Shown in pieces: positions 52,199 to 61,826 of a stretch of DNA of 64,000 nucleotides (position 1 is its first letter; each line of letters opens with the position of its first letter). The notes beneath the pieces were generated by a model. The model was given only the letters and a program-made list of their open reading frames with translations. It did no database searches and was not told the DNA's origin. Origin of the DNA: JBDGYW01 sp964580055. Its GTDB lineage: Bacteria; Gemmatimonadota; Gemmatimonadetes; Gemmatimonadales; GWC2-71-9. A program made the translations under genes and the position numbers. Location: the NCBI GenBank assembly GCA_964580055.1, contig CAZOJI010000015.1, positions 1 through 64,000 of the forward strand. Reading direction: 5' to 3'.

Positions 52199-55100
52199 TC
52201 ACCACGGCTCCGTGACTGGAACCGGCGAAGAGCTGTTGTCGTTGGTTCCGTCGCCAAGTTGTCCGAAGAAGTTCCAACCCCAACAATAGGCGGAGCCGTC
52301 AATGGCCGCCGCGCAAGTCTGTGGAGTCTTACCGGCGGCGATCTCCTGAAACCTCAGGTCGGCCGAGAATTGAACAGGCTCCAACCGGCGGGTTTGTGTG
52401 CCGTCGCCGATCTGCCCGTATCCGTTGTCGCCCCAGCAGTAGCCGACAGCAGCCGCGGTGATAGCACAGGTGTGATTCCCGCCCGCGCTTATCGAGTGGA
52501 AGGTGTGGCCGCCGGAGACAGGCATCGGAATACTGCGGTTCGTGTACGTACCGTCTCCCAGGCGCCCCTGTGCATTGCTTCCCCAGCAGTAGGCGGTGTC
52601 ATCGGTTGAGAGCGCACACGTGTGAGTGTCTCCGGCCGAAACAGCTGTGAACCGGTGCCCTCCAGCCACCAGGACAGGGACGCTGCTATCCTCGGTAGTA
52701 CCGTCGCCAAGTTGTCCGCCCCAGTTGGATCCCCAGCAATATGCCTGACCGCTGTATGTAATACCGCAGGCGTGGGCACCTCCCGTCGCAATGGCCTGAA
52801 ATAGCATTCCCCCTGAAACGGGCACCGGAACGTTTCGGTCTTCGGTCGTGCCGTCTCCGACCTGCCCCTTGCTATTCCTACCCCAACAATAAGCCAGGCC
52901 GTCGGTGGCAATGCCGCAGTTGCTGTAGTACCCGGCACTGATCTGTTGGAATCGGTTGCCTCCTGAGACGGCTACCGGGACGCTGCTGCGCTCAGTGGTT
53001 CCGTCACCGAGGCGTCCCGATCCGTTGTTGCCCCAACAGTATGCTTCGGCATCGACGGTGATACTGCAGGAATGGTCCGCACCAACGCTGAAGCGCCGTA
53101 TGTTCAGGTTGCCCGTGACTTCTTGCGGAGTATTGGCGGCGGCGAACGTTCCGTCCCCTCGTTCACCGCTGGTGTTGTTTCCCCAACAGTAGGCCTGGCC
53201 GCCGAGCTTCACACCGCAGGAAAAAGCCCCGCCCGATCCTATGAGGCTCCAGGGGACTACGCCCCAGTTCACGATTGCTCCCCCGGAGACAGCCGTGCTG
53301 CTCGACCCGTCTTCGGGTATGGATTCCGAGAAGTTGATGGTGAGCGTGTCGGAGTCCTGGTGAGTGTCGATTGCACTGATGTAATACCCCGAACCCGGCG
53401 TGGTGAGAAACGACGTTCGCCGGAACACCGAGACGGCCGTGCCCCTGTGTGCCACAGTCAGCTGAGTCGCACCGGGGTCGTAGTTCTGGAATGTCACGTC
53501 GTCGAAACGCCGGATGAAACCCTCCGTGCTCGTGAGCGCGACGTTGTCGAGCGTCAATCCGTCAACGTCGAATCCGGCTACGTCAAGCGACCGCCCGTTT
53601 CCACTGACGGTTGGAGTAACAGCGAGCGGCGAGACCAGCATACCGTCCGCGACAATGGGGGATGCGAACGTCACTCCACCGGCGTGGTTGGCGATCTCCA
53701 GCGCGTCGAATCGCGAATCCGATGCGCCGGGCGTGCTCAGATCTATCGACTGGGCATCCCAGCCATCCAGCACTACGCGCGTTCCAGTTGCCACGAACGA
53801 TCTGGTGCCCGCGCCCGGTTGATTCTGGGAAAAGTCACCTCCAACTCGCAACACCCCCTCGCTGAAGTTGCCCTCCGTGTCGGCAAGGCCATCGGAGGCA
53901 GTGGTAAACGTGACGTCACCTCCCACCTGGACATAGTCGGCAGGGTTGGTCATTACCAGGCCGGTGCCCGAGGCCGCCGTCACCACCGTCAAGTCACCGC
54001 CGACATCTACGGCCCTGCCGTTCAACACGAAAGTGGCGCCTTCCTCGATATGAAGGTTGTTGCCCGCACCGGAGAGGTTTAGGTCTTCAGTAACTGTGAC
54101 ATCACCGAGGATCCTGGAATCGCTCACCGAGTAGGTTCCGGCAACCAGCGGGAGAGGGCCCGAAAAGTACGTGGAAGAGGGCGATGCCTGTATCACCTCT
54201 GCGCCGGCGGATACACTCAGCTCGCCGTGCACGAATACGTCACTCGAGAATTCCACCCCGTTGACATTCGCGCAGACCACATCCGTAAGTCGCGACGCCG
54301 CGAGACCGGGTGTCGCAAATGTCACAGTCTGTCTCTCGAGCCCATCGAAGATCACTGAACTTCCCGCAACTACCAGTCCCAAGTCTCCGGCCGGCGCCTC
54401 CTGGATCAGGTCTCCGCGGAAACTCATTGTGCCGGCAGTGAAGTTGCCCTCAGTGCCGTATGTACCTTGGGCCGCGGTGGAAAACCGGGCCGTGCCTCCC
54501 ACATACAACTCGTCCTCGTCGTTGTTGAGCAGGAGACCGGTACCCGAATCTCCCGTAACCACCGACAGATCACCCAGCGTCTCCAGCGTGAACCCCGTCA
54601 AGCCAAGCGAGCCCTGCGCCTCGATATTCAGGTATCCCGTGGTTGTTGCATCGCCATCCAAGAAGGCCTGTCCGACGACGGCAAGATTGCTCACGGTCCC
54701 GCTGAACGTGGTGCCAACGCCCGTCAGCCGAGTCTCGCCGCTATCGCCCTCTATGGTGTTGCCAGCCATCAAGTTGCCCGTGACCGTGAGCGTGTAGGTG
54801 CCGATCTGGAGGACCGCGCCGTCTTCCAGCGTCAGATTCCGGATCGTCACGTCCGTGTCGAGAATGGGCTGAACGTCAGGTCGTGCAGGAATCCAGATGT
54901 CGTCGTCCGCGCTCGGCAGAGATCCGCCAGCCCAACTATCGACCGAAGACCAGCTTCCCGAACCTGTGCCTGTCCAGATCGACGACGTGTTCTCCGGCGC
55001 AACGTCGAAGAATTCACTGGTGTCGGAGGCGAGCGAACCCGACGTGACCAGTAATCGGTACCCGGAGCTGGTCGTTCCAATGGAGAGGTCGTCGAAGGTC

Positions 55101-57877
55101 GCAACACCCCGCTCTGCCAGCACGGCCTTGGTGCCTGCCAGCGTATCTCCCGTTGGACTCTCCAAGAGCACAACCCGCACCGTGTCTTCATACGACGGAT
55201 CGATGAAGCCTCCCGCGGTCAACGCTCTCACTTCCACGCCAGGAGTGATTGAATCGTGTTGATTCACGCTTGTCGGCTGCACGGAAATCTCTAACAGAGA
55301 AGCGGTGTCAGCTAATATCGTGAAAGGATCGCTCAGCGCCGAGAATGAACCGGAAACCGCGGACAACTGGTAGTCCGTGCCTGAAGTGTCGATCGACAGG
55401 CCGTCGAAGACGACTAGGCCGGCGCTGGTACTGCTCGTCGAATACGACAGCAGCGCTCCCGGAGTGCCGGTACCCTCTACGATCGCCAGAGTCACCTCGC
55501 GACTAGTGTCGGCCGTGGCGACGTTTCCGATGGAGTCCCTGACACTCAACTGTATTGGCGGCGAGAACGGCACTCGCTGCGTCGTCAACGACGGCTGCTC
55601 GTCGAACACGAGACGCGCTGCCTCGCCCGGAAACACGCTGAAACTCGCACTCGTGTCCGGTACCGCGCCAAGGGCGGAAACGAGCAGCCTGTATTCGACC
55701 GCTGCAGAATCGATGGCGATATCACTGAAAGCAGCCTTGCCTGCTCCCGGGCTGACGGCTGTTTCGCCGCGGAGTGGCGCGTTGGGATTACCGGTGCCCT
55801 CCAAGATCGAGAGCGTGACAGTCGACGTATCCCCCGACGCGACATTGCCCCATGCGTCTAGAAGGCGGACTTCGAGCGGCGCCGGCTGCGGTTCACCTGC
55901 CCGCACGTCTGTCGGCTGCGTCAGAAGCGACAAAGAGAAGACATGGCCGGGGGCAACTGTGAATGGTGCCGTAGTATCCGGCACGAGGCTATCAGCGGAA
56001 GCTATGAGCCGCACGGTCCCGATCTCTTCCAGACTGATATCTGGGAAGGTCGCCACTCCGCCGAGACTCACGACCGAGCTGGCTCCGCTGAAGAACGCCA
56101 AAGTGTCGCCGGTATCGGAGATCGCATGTAGCTGCACCAGGGTAATCGAGTCCTGAAGCACCTGATTCGCGTACATGTCGTTCACGCGAACCTCAAGCGC
56201 AGGTGCGATCGTATCGCCCGCCGCGATGCTGCCGGGTTCGGTCGAGAACCGCAACGCCGCCGGTTCCGCCGCGGAGATCTCGAATTCGGCCGAAGTATCG
56301 GCCGACAAGCCGTCTGCAGTCGCAGTCAGGTTATGATGTCCTGCGGCAACGACCATGAGGTCATCGAAGAGCACCACGCCTCCCGTTGCCGTCCGAGTTA
56401 TTGTACCGCCCAGCGTCGCACCGTTTGCGAGTGCCAGATTCACTGTCGTTGCGGAATCGTCAGTGGCTACGTCACCGTTATCGTCATAGATCAGGACTGC
56501 CGCGCCTAAGGGACCTCCGGCGCTGCCGTCCTCTGGATCGCCAACGAAAGCGAGCGCATTCGGCGAACCATATATCGTGAAGACCAAGAAAGCCGCTGAA
56601 TCGCCCGTGGCGATTCCTGCGATTATCGTGTCGACTCCCAGTTCGAGCCCGCGCACGTAACTGTTCGACGCAATTCCTTCCGGATCGGCGATTGTGGTAT
56701 CAGACGAGAGTGATCCACCTCCCGACTTCACAGACCATCTCACCACCGCGCTGTCCACCGGATTCCCGAACTCGTCCCGGACCCGCACGCGGAACGGCGC
56801 CGCGACCGACGATCCGGGTTGGCCGCCCTGATTCTCGCCAGACAAAATCTGGAGGTCTGCCGGAGGGCCCGGCTCGGCCATAGCCTCTAGCTGCAACTCG
56901 ACACCACGTCCCACCACCATCGCTCTTCCCGTCTGCGTGCCCGCAGCGCCGCCCAACACCCAGCTAACCTCGGCTCGGCCGTCCTCGTCCGTGAAAGCGG
57001 TGTCGCTCGAGAGTATGCCCATTCCGGAGTCAGTAAAGAACGCAACCGGCACGTCACTTAGACCTGAGCCGTCGGTTCCTGTCAACTCGAGCACTAACGG
57101 TTCCGGCAACGCAGCACCGACTGAGGCGGCCTGCCCTGCCCCTTCCACCAACATCAGTTGATCTGGCGGCGGTTGAACGCGAATCGACGCCGTGTCAGCC
57201 TCTCCGGTCAGAAGCGTCGCTGTAACCTGAACGGTCTTTCTAGTGGAATCTGCGATGATCGCGCCGGTATCGGGCCTGAGTACCGAGACTGTTGCCGTGT
57301 CCAGTGATCTCCAAAGCACCGGTGCTCCGACTACAGCAACTCCCGCAGTGTCCAGCACCGAGGCACTCAAAGAGACGGTATCGCCACCGAAGACCGCGTG
57401 CTCGGTACGCTGGATATTCACGGCCGCCGCCGCCGCGCCTGGGCCGACGTATTGCACCTCGGGCTCCAACGCTACTCGTGTTCCCGCCTCGACTGAGACG
57501 TCGTCCTCTTCAGATTCGAACAACGGCGCGCCCGATCCATCAAGCAAAGCGTAAGACAGATCGAAAGCCCCACCGTACGGCGACACCTGAACGAAGACGC
57601 TGCAGCTTGCTAGACCCCGGCCCAGAGAAACCTCGACGATCGTATCGAGTTTCGTACTCTCGTAGATCCGATCTTCTAGCGTCACCCGAGCTTCGGCGAC
57701 GTCGAGGAGATCTCCCGCCCCTTCCGGCAGGCTCGCTGACAACTGTAGCGTGGTCCGCACCAATACCCGAGGTCGGGGCGGTGACAGGGGTTCTTTGTCG
57801 CAACTGGTACCCGCCACAACGCAACACACTGCCGCGATGGCAATGCCAAGAGCTTTCAGGAGCCTGAAGCCGTTCAT
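52199..57877 (-). CDS. Giant surface lipoprotein with Ig-like and RCC1 repeats
   Basis: An 1892-residue protein. It has a lipoprotein signal (GIAIAAVCCVVAGTSCDKE). A long array of bacterial Ig-like/invasin-type beta domains covers roughly residues 150-960 (units with VPVAFFTDSGMGILSSDTAF, SYVRGLELGVDTIIAG). A fibre-like beta region at about 965-1540 begins WTGTGSGSWSSVDSWAGG. Seven RCC1-type repeats at 1540-1892 share the pattern C-x(n)-AYCWGxNxxGxLGDGT. Such RCC1/Ig mosaics occur in large secreted proteins of Gemmatimonadota and Myxococcota. Adhesion or extracellular binding is plausible; no catalytic motif is visible. The single intact frame over 5.7 kb shows it is under selection. Confidence 0.85.
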   Translation of the reverse strand: MNGFRLLKALGIAIAAVCCVVAGTSCDKEPLSPPRPRVLVRTTLQLSASLPEGAGDLLDVAEARVTLEDRIYESTKLDTIVEVSLGRGLASCSVFVQVSPYGGAFDLSYALLDGSGAPLFESEEDDVSVEAGTRVALEPEVQYVGPGAAAAAVNIQRTEHAVFGGDTVSLSASVLDTAGVAVVGAPVLWRSLDTATVSVLRPDTGAIIADSTRKTVQVTATLLTGEADTASIRVQPPPDQLMLVEGAGQAASVGAALPEPLVLELTGTDGSGLSDVPVAFFTDSGMGILSSDTAFTDEDGRAEVSWVLGGAAGTQTGRAMVVGRGVELQLEAMAEPGPPADLQILSGENQGGQPGSSVAAPFRVRVRDEFGNPVDSAVVRWSVKSGGGSLSSDTTIADPEGIASNSYVRGLELGVDTIIAGIATGDSAAFLVFTIYGSPNALAFVGDPEDGSAGGPLGAAVLIYDDNGDVATDDSATTVNLALANGATLGGTITRTATGGVVLFDDLMVVAAGHHNLTATADGLSADTSAEFEISAAEPAALRFSTEPGSIAAGDTIAPALEVRVNDMYANQVLQDSITLVQLHAISDTGDTLAFFSGASSVVSLGGVATFPDISLEEIGTVRLIASADSLVPDTTAPFTVAPGHVFSLSLLTQPTDVRAGEPQPAPLEVRLLDAWGNVASGDTSTVTLSILEGTGNPNAPLRGETAVSPGAGKAAFSDIAIDSAAVEYRLLVSALGAVPDTSASFSVFPGEAARLVFDEQPSLTTQRVPFSPPIQLSVRDSIGNVATADTSREVTLAIVEGTGTPGALLSYSTSSTSAGLVVFDGLSIDTSGTDYQLSAVSGSFSALSDPFTILADTASLLEISVQPTSVNQHDSITPGVEVRALTAGGFIDPSYEDTVRVVLLESPTGDTLAGTKAVLAERGVATFDDLSIGTTSSGYRLLVTSGSLASDTSEFFDVAPENTSSIWTGTGSGSWSSVDSWAGGSLPSADDDIWIPARPDVQPILDTDVTIRNLTLEDGAVLQIGTYTLTVTGNLMAGNTIEGDSGETRLTGVGTTFSGTVSNLAVVGQAFLDGDATTTGYLNIEAQGSLGLTGFTLETLGDLSVVTGDSGTGLLLNNDEDELYVGGTARFSTAAQGTYGTEGNFTAGTMSFRGDLIQEAPAGDLGLVVAGSSVIFDGLERQTVTFATPGLAASRLTDVVCANVNGVEFSSDVFVHGELSVSAGAEVIQASPSSTYFSGPLPLVAGTYSVSDSRILGDVTVTEDLNLSGAGNNLHIEEGATFVLNGRAVDVGGDLTVVTAASGTGLVMTNPADYVQVGGDVTFTTASDGLADTEGNFSEGVLRVGGDFSQNQPGAGTRSFVATGTRVVLDGWDAQSIDLSTPGASDSRFDALEIANHAGGVTFASPIVADGMLVSPLAVTPTVSGNGRSLDVAGFDVDGLTLDNVALTSTEGFIRRFDDVTFQNYDPGATQLTVAHRGTAVSVFRRTSFLTTPGSGYYISAIDTHQDSDTLTINFSESIPEDGSSSTAVSGGAIVNWGVVPWSLIGSGGAFSCGVKLGGQAYCWGNNTSGERGDGTFAAANTPQEVTGNLNIRRFSVGADHSCSITVDAEAYCWGNNGSGRLGDGTTERSSVPVAVSGGNRFQQISAGYYSNCGIATDGLAYCWGRNSKGQVGDGTTEDRNVPVPVSGGMLFQAIATGGAHACGITYSGQAYCWGSNWGGQLGDGTTEDSSVPVLVAGGHRFTAVSAGDTHTCALSTDDTAYCWGSNAQGRLGDGTYTNRSIPMPVSGGHTFHSISAGGNHTCAITAAAVGYCWGDNGYGQIGDGTQTRRLEPVQFSADLRFQEIAAGKTPQTCAAAIDGSAYCWGWNFFGQLGDGTNDNSSSPVPVTEPW

Positions 57878-57997
57878 GACTAGCCGTCTAGTTTGATTCC
57901 CACCAATTCATCCACCGCCTCGCATAGATTCGATGAAGCATTCAGGTGCCTAAGTGGCAAGAACCGAACCACAGCATGCGCCTTTGGATGTGAAGAG

Positions 57998-58024
57998 GTA
58001 AGTACTTGCCAAACAATCACTTAC
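57998..58024. repeat. Inverted repeat upstream of the giant lipoprotein
   Basis: GTAAGT (57998-58003) and ACTTAC (58019-58024) form an inverted repeat with a 15-base spacer. It lies about 120 bases upstream of the lipoprotein start and could be an operator. It is short, so chance is possible. Confidence 0.25.
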
Positions 58025-58102
58025 TTAAAGAAGAGAGCGGCAGGTCCCGGGCGGCGCGGCCGGGTTGAATGGGCAGAGGGAAGAGTGTGCCGGATCAGGC
58101 CA

Positions 58103-58202
58103 NNNNNNNNNNNNNNNNNNNNNNNNNNNNNNNNNNNNNNNNNNNNNNNNNNNNNNNNNNNNNNNNNNNNNNNNNNNNNNNNNNNNNNNNNNNNNNNNNN
58201 NN
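58103..58202. other. Assembly gap of 100 N
   Basis: A second 100-N placeholder. It cuts the last codons of the AKR-3 gene. The left flank (57878-58102) has no supported gene, so the gap is probably intergenic except for the AKR-3 end. Confidence 0.99.
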
Positions 58203-59533
58203 GCCAGGGTCAGGTTCCGGTGCGCACTGGCCAGTAGCATTCTGGCCGGCACTCCGTGTGGGCATGCCGGCTCGCAGTACCCGGCGCAGTCCGCACAGTA
58301 GGCCGCATTCTCTCTTTGCAGACGGGCATACTTCTCCATGGCGTTTTTCTCGCGTCCATGGGCCTCGAAGTAGTGGTTGTAACGCATAACCGTGTTCACC
58401 GGTACGCCGTGAGGGCAGGACGGCTCACAAAGACCGCATGCGTGGCGGCAGTAGTAGTTACCGAGAAGCGCTCCATAGCTATCGAGCATCGACCCGTCAG
58501 CGTCGGTCAGGCGCTGGCCCGAGATGCTCACGAACGCTTCGAGCGCCTCAAACGTGTTGATCGTTGGGCAAACCGAGTGAACGCCGCTGTTGTCGAGAAC
58601 GAATTTGATGGCGGCCCGACGAACCTGTTCCACGGATTCGAGTCCGTGGCGACGTCTGAAAGCCTCCGCTCCAGCCGCGAAAGCATCGTATTCATCCGCC
58701 AGCCGCTGCATGCGCTCCGATATCTCGCGGCCACTTCGCCTTCGTTGCTCGTTCGTCTCGACGACTCTGGCGTTCACGTTGACAGGATCTGTCTTCATCA
58801 GCGTCACACCCATGTTCTTGGCGCGGCACATGTCGATGACTCGCTCACCCTGCTCCTTCTGCAGGAAGTTGTAGACGAACAAAGCGACATCAAACCGCCC
58901 ATCCTCCGCAGCCGCCCCCACCACATCCTCCATCGTGTCCCGGGTGTTGCCGTACACCGAATGCTCGGTGCCGTGATTGGACAGTCCCGAGAAACGGACT
59001 TTGCCCTCAGCTCTTAGTTGTTCGATCACCGTATGATAGGGCTCGTGTTTGATCTGCTCGATCCGAGGGGTCATGTGGATCATCAAGCAATCCACGTAGT
59101 CCATCTGCAATCGGTCCAGGCACTGAAAAAACCGTCGCCTGAGATCTTCCACCTCCGAGCCACCGCCGAACGAGAGATTCAGCTTGGTGGTTACGAAGAC
59201 GGACGACCGGTCGCGGTTTCTCATAGCCCGGCCGACGGCTCGCTCGGATTGACCGTTCACGTAGTGCTCGCCGGTATCGATGTAATTGACACCCATGTCC
59301 AGCGCGACTCGCAACACATTGGAGTTGCTGAAGAACCCACCGCCGAAACCGATGTCGGACACCTCAAATCCGGTCCGCCCCAACGTGCGGTACTCCTGCA
59401 CTCTCAACTCCTGTTCTGGTGCCCCGTCATTCCGTTTGGCATGGGTTGGAACCGCTGCAACGCCCCCGACGGCAACGGCGGCACCAGTTGATCTCAGAAA
59501 GCTGCGACGACTCACGAGGTTGTTCGATTCCAT
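58203..59533 (-). CDS. Tat-exported aldo/keto reductase with C-terminal 2x[4Fe-4S] domain, AKR-3 (3' end in gap)
   Basis: The third paralogue. The Tat signal is LVSRRSFLRSTGAAVAVGG. The tetrad is D86, Y91, K117 and H153 (DTGEHYVNG, TTKLNL, LMIHMTP). The ferredoxin section has CRHACGLCEPSCPHGV and CADCAGYCEPACPHGV. The last readable residues are SAHRNLTL; the paralogues end KAHSLLTLG, so only one or two codons and the stop are missing. GGAG lies six bases before the ATG at 59533. It is distant from the 40-47 kb cluster and has no Fe-S partner genes beside it, so it may draw on the same electron carriers. Confidence 0.83.
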
Positions 59534-59855
59534 CAGAATCTCCGGTAGAGGCTGTTGTGTACGTTGCAACATACAACCGATTCGACCGACAGGACTACGC
59601 GCTGCCGAGAGCTGGGCCCGCTTTAGCGAGGCGGTGACCAAGGTTATGAAGCCCACCTGACCCGTCGCCTACCGTGAGAACACGCGCGCCGCCCACCGCT
59701 ACCGATTTCCTTCCTTTCCTCGTTTATTTGATTCCCACTCGGACACGGGCAGAGAGATACGCGCCCTGCGTGCTTTGCCGCTGTCTCGACGGGGTGGGCG
59801 CGGCCCCGCTACCAAAAGGTGGTCAGTGGTTCTTTGCTCAGATGAGGAATAGACA
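59534..59855. other. Intergenic region without a supported gene
   Basis: Divergent spacer between AKR-3 and the aldolase. No RNA gene or repeat was recognised. The aldolase promoter should lie here, probably in the AT-rich part around 59700-59740, but no clear -35/-10 pair stands out. Confidence 0.4.
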
Positions 59856-60824
59856 ATGGTTCACTACAGAGAGCTCGGCCTAGTAAACACCAAGGAGCTG
59901 TTCGAGAACGCCATGGAGGGCGGTTATGCCATTCCGGCGTACAACTTCAACAACCTCGAGCAACTGCAGGCGATCATCACCGCCTGTAGCGAGACTCGGA
60001 GCCCAGTGATCCTACAAGTGTCGAAAGGGGCTCGGGACTATGCCAACCAGACGATGCTGGTGCACATGGCGCGCGGGGCGGTGGAGATGGCAAAGGAGAT
60101 CTCCGCCCCGGCTATCCCAATCGTAGTGCACCTTGACCACGGCGACTCGTTCGAGCTTTGCGTCTCATGCATCGAATCCGGGTTCTCATCGGTTATGATC
60201 GACGGATCGCACCTCCCCTACGAGGAAAACGTAGCGCTCACTCGAAAGGTCACTGACTTCGCTCAGCAACACGACGTTTCGGTCGAAGGCGAGCTTGGGG
60301 TTCTCGCAGGAATCGAGGAACACGTCCAGCACGAGCAATCGCTATATACGAAACCCGAAGAGGTTGAGAACTTCGTGAGTCGTACGAACGTGAACAGCCT
60401 GGCGATCTCGATCGGAACGTCACATGGCGCATACAAGTTCCCGCTGGACGCCGAAATGCCGCCGCTCCGGTTCGACATACTGGAAGAAATCGAAAAGCGA
60501 CTGCCGGGGTTTCCTATCGTGCTGCACGGTGCATCGAGCGTCGTTCCCGAGTACGTAGCGATGATCAACCAATACGGCGGGGAGATCGAAGGCGCGCGCG
60601 GAGTCGAAGAGGAACAGCTGCGTCTTGCTGCCCGGTCCGCTGTCTGCAAGGTGAACATCGACAGCGACGGCCGGCTGGCGATGACGGCGTTGATCCGTAA
60701 GGAGCTGGCCGAAAACCCCGGCAACTTCGATCCGAGAAAATACCTCGGGCCTGCGCGCGACGCTCTGATCGACCTGATGAAACACAAGAATGAGAAAGTG
60801 CTGGGGAGCGCCGGCCGCGGGTAG
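59856..60824 (+). CDS. fba: Class II fructose-bisphosphate aldolase
   Basis: A 322-residue zinc-dependent aldolase. D94 and H95 in VHLDHGDSFE, the VEGELGVLAG block, H189 in GTSHGAYKFP and H223 in VLHGASSVVP are the catalytic and metal-binding sites. It catalyses the reversible cleavage of fructose-1,6-bisphosphate to dihydroxyacetone phosphate and glyceraldehyde-3-phosphate. GAGGAA lies upstream of the ATG. With two PFKs and PGK between 47 and 51 kb it makes a loose glycolytic neighbourhood. A perfect hairpin follows at 60916. Confidence 0.95.
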   Translation: MVHYRELGLVNTKELFENAMEGGYAIPAYNFNNLEQLQAIITACSETRSPVILQVSKGARDYANQTMLVHMARGAVEMAKEISAPAIPIVVHLDHGDSFELCVSCIESGFSSVMIDGSHLPYEENVALTRKVTDFAQQHDVSVEGELGVLAGIEEHVQHEQSLYTKPEEVENFVSRTNVNSLAISIGTSHGAYKFPLDAEMPPLRFDILEEIEKRLPGFPIVLHGASSVVPEYVAMINQYGGEIEGARGVEEEQLRLAARSAVCKVNIDSDGRLAMTALIRKELAENPGNFDPRKYLGPARDALIDLMKHKNEKVLGSAGRG

Positions 60825-60915
60825 GTGCCGGTAGATATCATCTCGAGCATATAGAGCACACCGTTACAGCTTTGGCCGAGCGATAACGGGCCTGGATCGA
60901 CCTGTGCGCGGCAGC

Positions 60916-60941
60916 ACAATGTTGGTGACGCCCAACATTGT
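60916..60941 (+). terminator. Hairpin after the aldolase gene
   Basis: ACAATGTTGG (60916-60925) and CCAACATTGT (60932-60941) pair perfectly over a six-base loop. Only two further T follow, so termination efficiency is uncertain. It lies 92 bases after the aldolase stop. Confidence 0.5.
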
Positions 60942-60979
60942 TTGCCCTCCTGGACATAGATCCGCTGCCCGATCGCAAG

Positions 60980-61036
60980 TTCCGGACCAACGAGATAGGC
61001 GTTCACATGGCTCTCGGAGCGAGTTCGGCGCAGTTG
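60980..61036 (+). pseudogene. Remnant of an FtsX/MacB-type (ADOP) ABC permease
   Basis: The plus-strand frame reads FRTNEIGVHMALGASSAQL. This is the conserved cytoplasmic loop of MacB/ADOP permeases (consensus R-T-x-E-I-G-I-R-M-A-L-G-A). Neither flank continues the similarity, so only about 20 residues survive. It complements, but does not overlap, the motif in the relic at 518-640. Confidence 0.5.
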
Positions 61037-61142
61037 ACTTTTTACCACACCCTGGTCATACTTGACCGCGGTCACCATTTGAGAATTCACAACATTCTTG
61101 GAAATCCAATCTGCCGTATCTTCTTAGATACCCTCACCGCAA

Positions 61143-61826
61143 ATGACAACCGATTACAGGGTGCTCACGCGCAGGGAGCGCAAGAGGCGCGAAACCCGCC
61201 GACGCATCTACTCGGCTGCGTTCGAACTGTTCCTGGAAAAGGGCTTCGAGAATACCAGAGTCGAGGAGATCGCCGAGCGTGCCGATGTCGGCAAAGGGAC
61301 GGTTTTCAACTACTTCCCACACAAGAGGTCTTTCCTGGCTGCACTTGCCGATGAATGGCTGGATCGACTTGCCGAGGAAATGGGACCGGTCGAGCAACTC
61401 GAGGGCAGCGTTCGGGAATCGCTGGAGCGGGTTTATTGCTTCTTGGCGGACCTTGCGGTCGCCAATCCCGAGCTTGCACACCAGGCTCTGTTCGAGAGTC
61501 TCAGATCAATGTACGAGGGAGGCATCGAAGACGAGAAGCCGATTCGTGACTTCCATGACATTACGCTGTGTCTCTTGGAGAAGGGGCAGAAGAACCACGA
61601 GGTTAGGCGGGACATGGCGTCGCAGCACACCACTGAACTGCTAGAAGCAGCCTTCCACCGCACTCTGGTTCGTTGGCTCCGTGAACCGAGGTCGGTTGGC
61701 GAACTACACGAGGCGATTGCGGTGAAGCTCGACATCATCTTCGACGGAATAGCTCCGCAAAACGCTGATCACCAGGCCCGAAAACACCGCAGCGAGCGAA
61801 AGCGGAGCGAGCGGGATGACGTATGA
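61143..61826 (+). CDS. TetR family transcriptional regulator
   Basis: A 227-residue repressor. The N-terminal DNA-binding domain is clear: ETRRRIYSAAFELFLEKGFE, then VEEIAERADVGKGTVFNYFP. The ligand-binding domain has no recognisable subtype, and the C-terminus is basic (KHRSERKRSER). Its stop overlaps the TolC start by four bases, so it is the first gene of the efflux operon it probably represses. No good ribosome binding site precedes the ATG. Confidence 0.92.
   Translation: MTTDYRVLTRRERKRRETRRRIYSAAFELFLEKGFENTRVEEIAERADVGKGTVFNYFPHKRSFLAALADEWLDRLAEEMGPVEQLEGSVRESLERVYCFLADLAVANPELAHQALFESLRSMYEGGIEDEKPIRDFHDITLCLLEKGQKNHEVRRDMASQHTTELLEAAFHRTLVRWLREPRSVGELHEAIAVKLDIIFDGIAPQNADHQARKHRSERKRSERDDV

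Noticed and set aside
52259..53250. Regularly spaced similar DNA segments that could suggest a repeat array
   Set aside because: They are the coding repeats of the RCC1 domain, diverged at the DNA level; not CRISPR or tandem satellite.
55377..56156. Long open frame on the plus strand opposite the giant lipoprotein
   Set aside because: It is a shadow of the 1892-residue gene with no start signal or domain; several such shadows exist in this GC-rich region.
58025..58102. Open frame joining AKR-3 across the N run to 58025
   Set aside because: The paralogues end at LTLG, which falls at the edge of the gap, so the frame left of the N run is not part of the protein.
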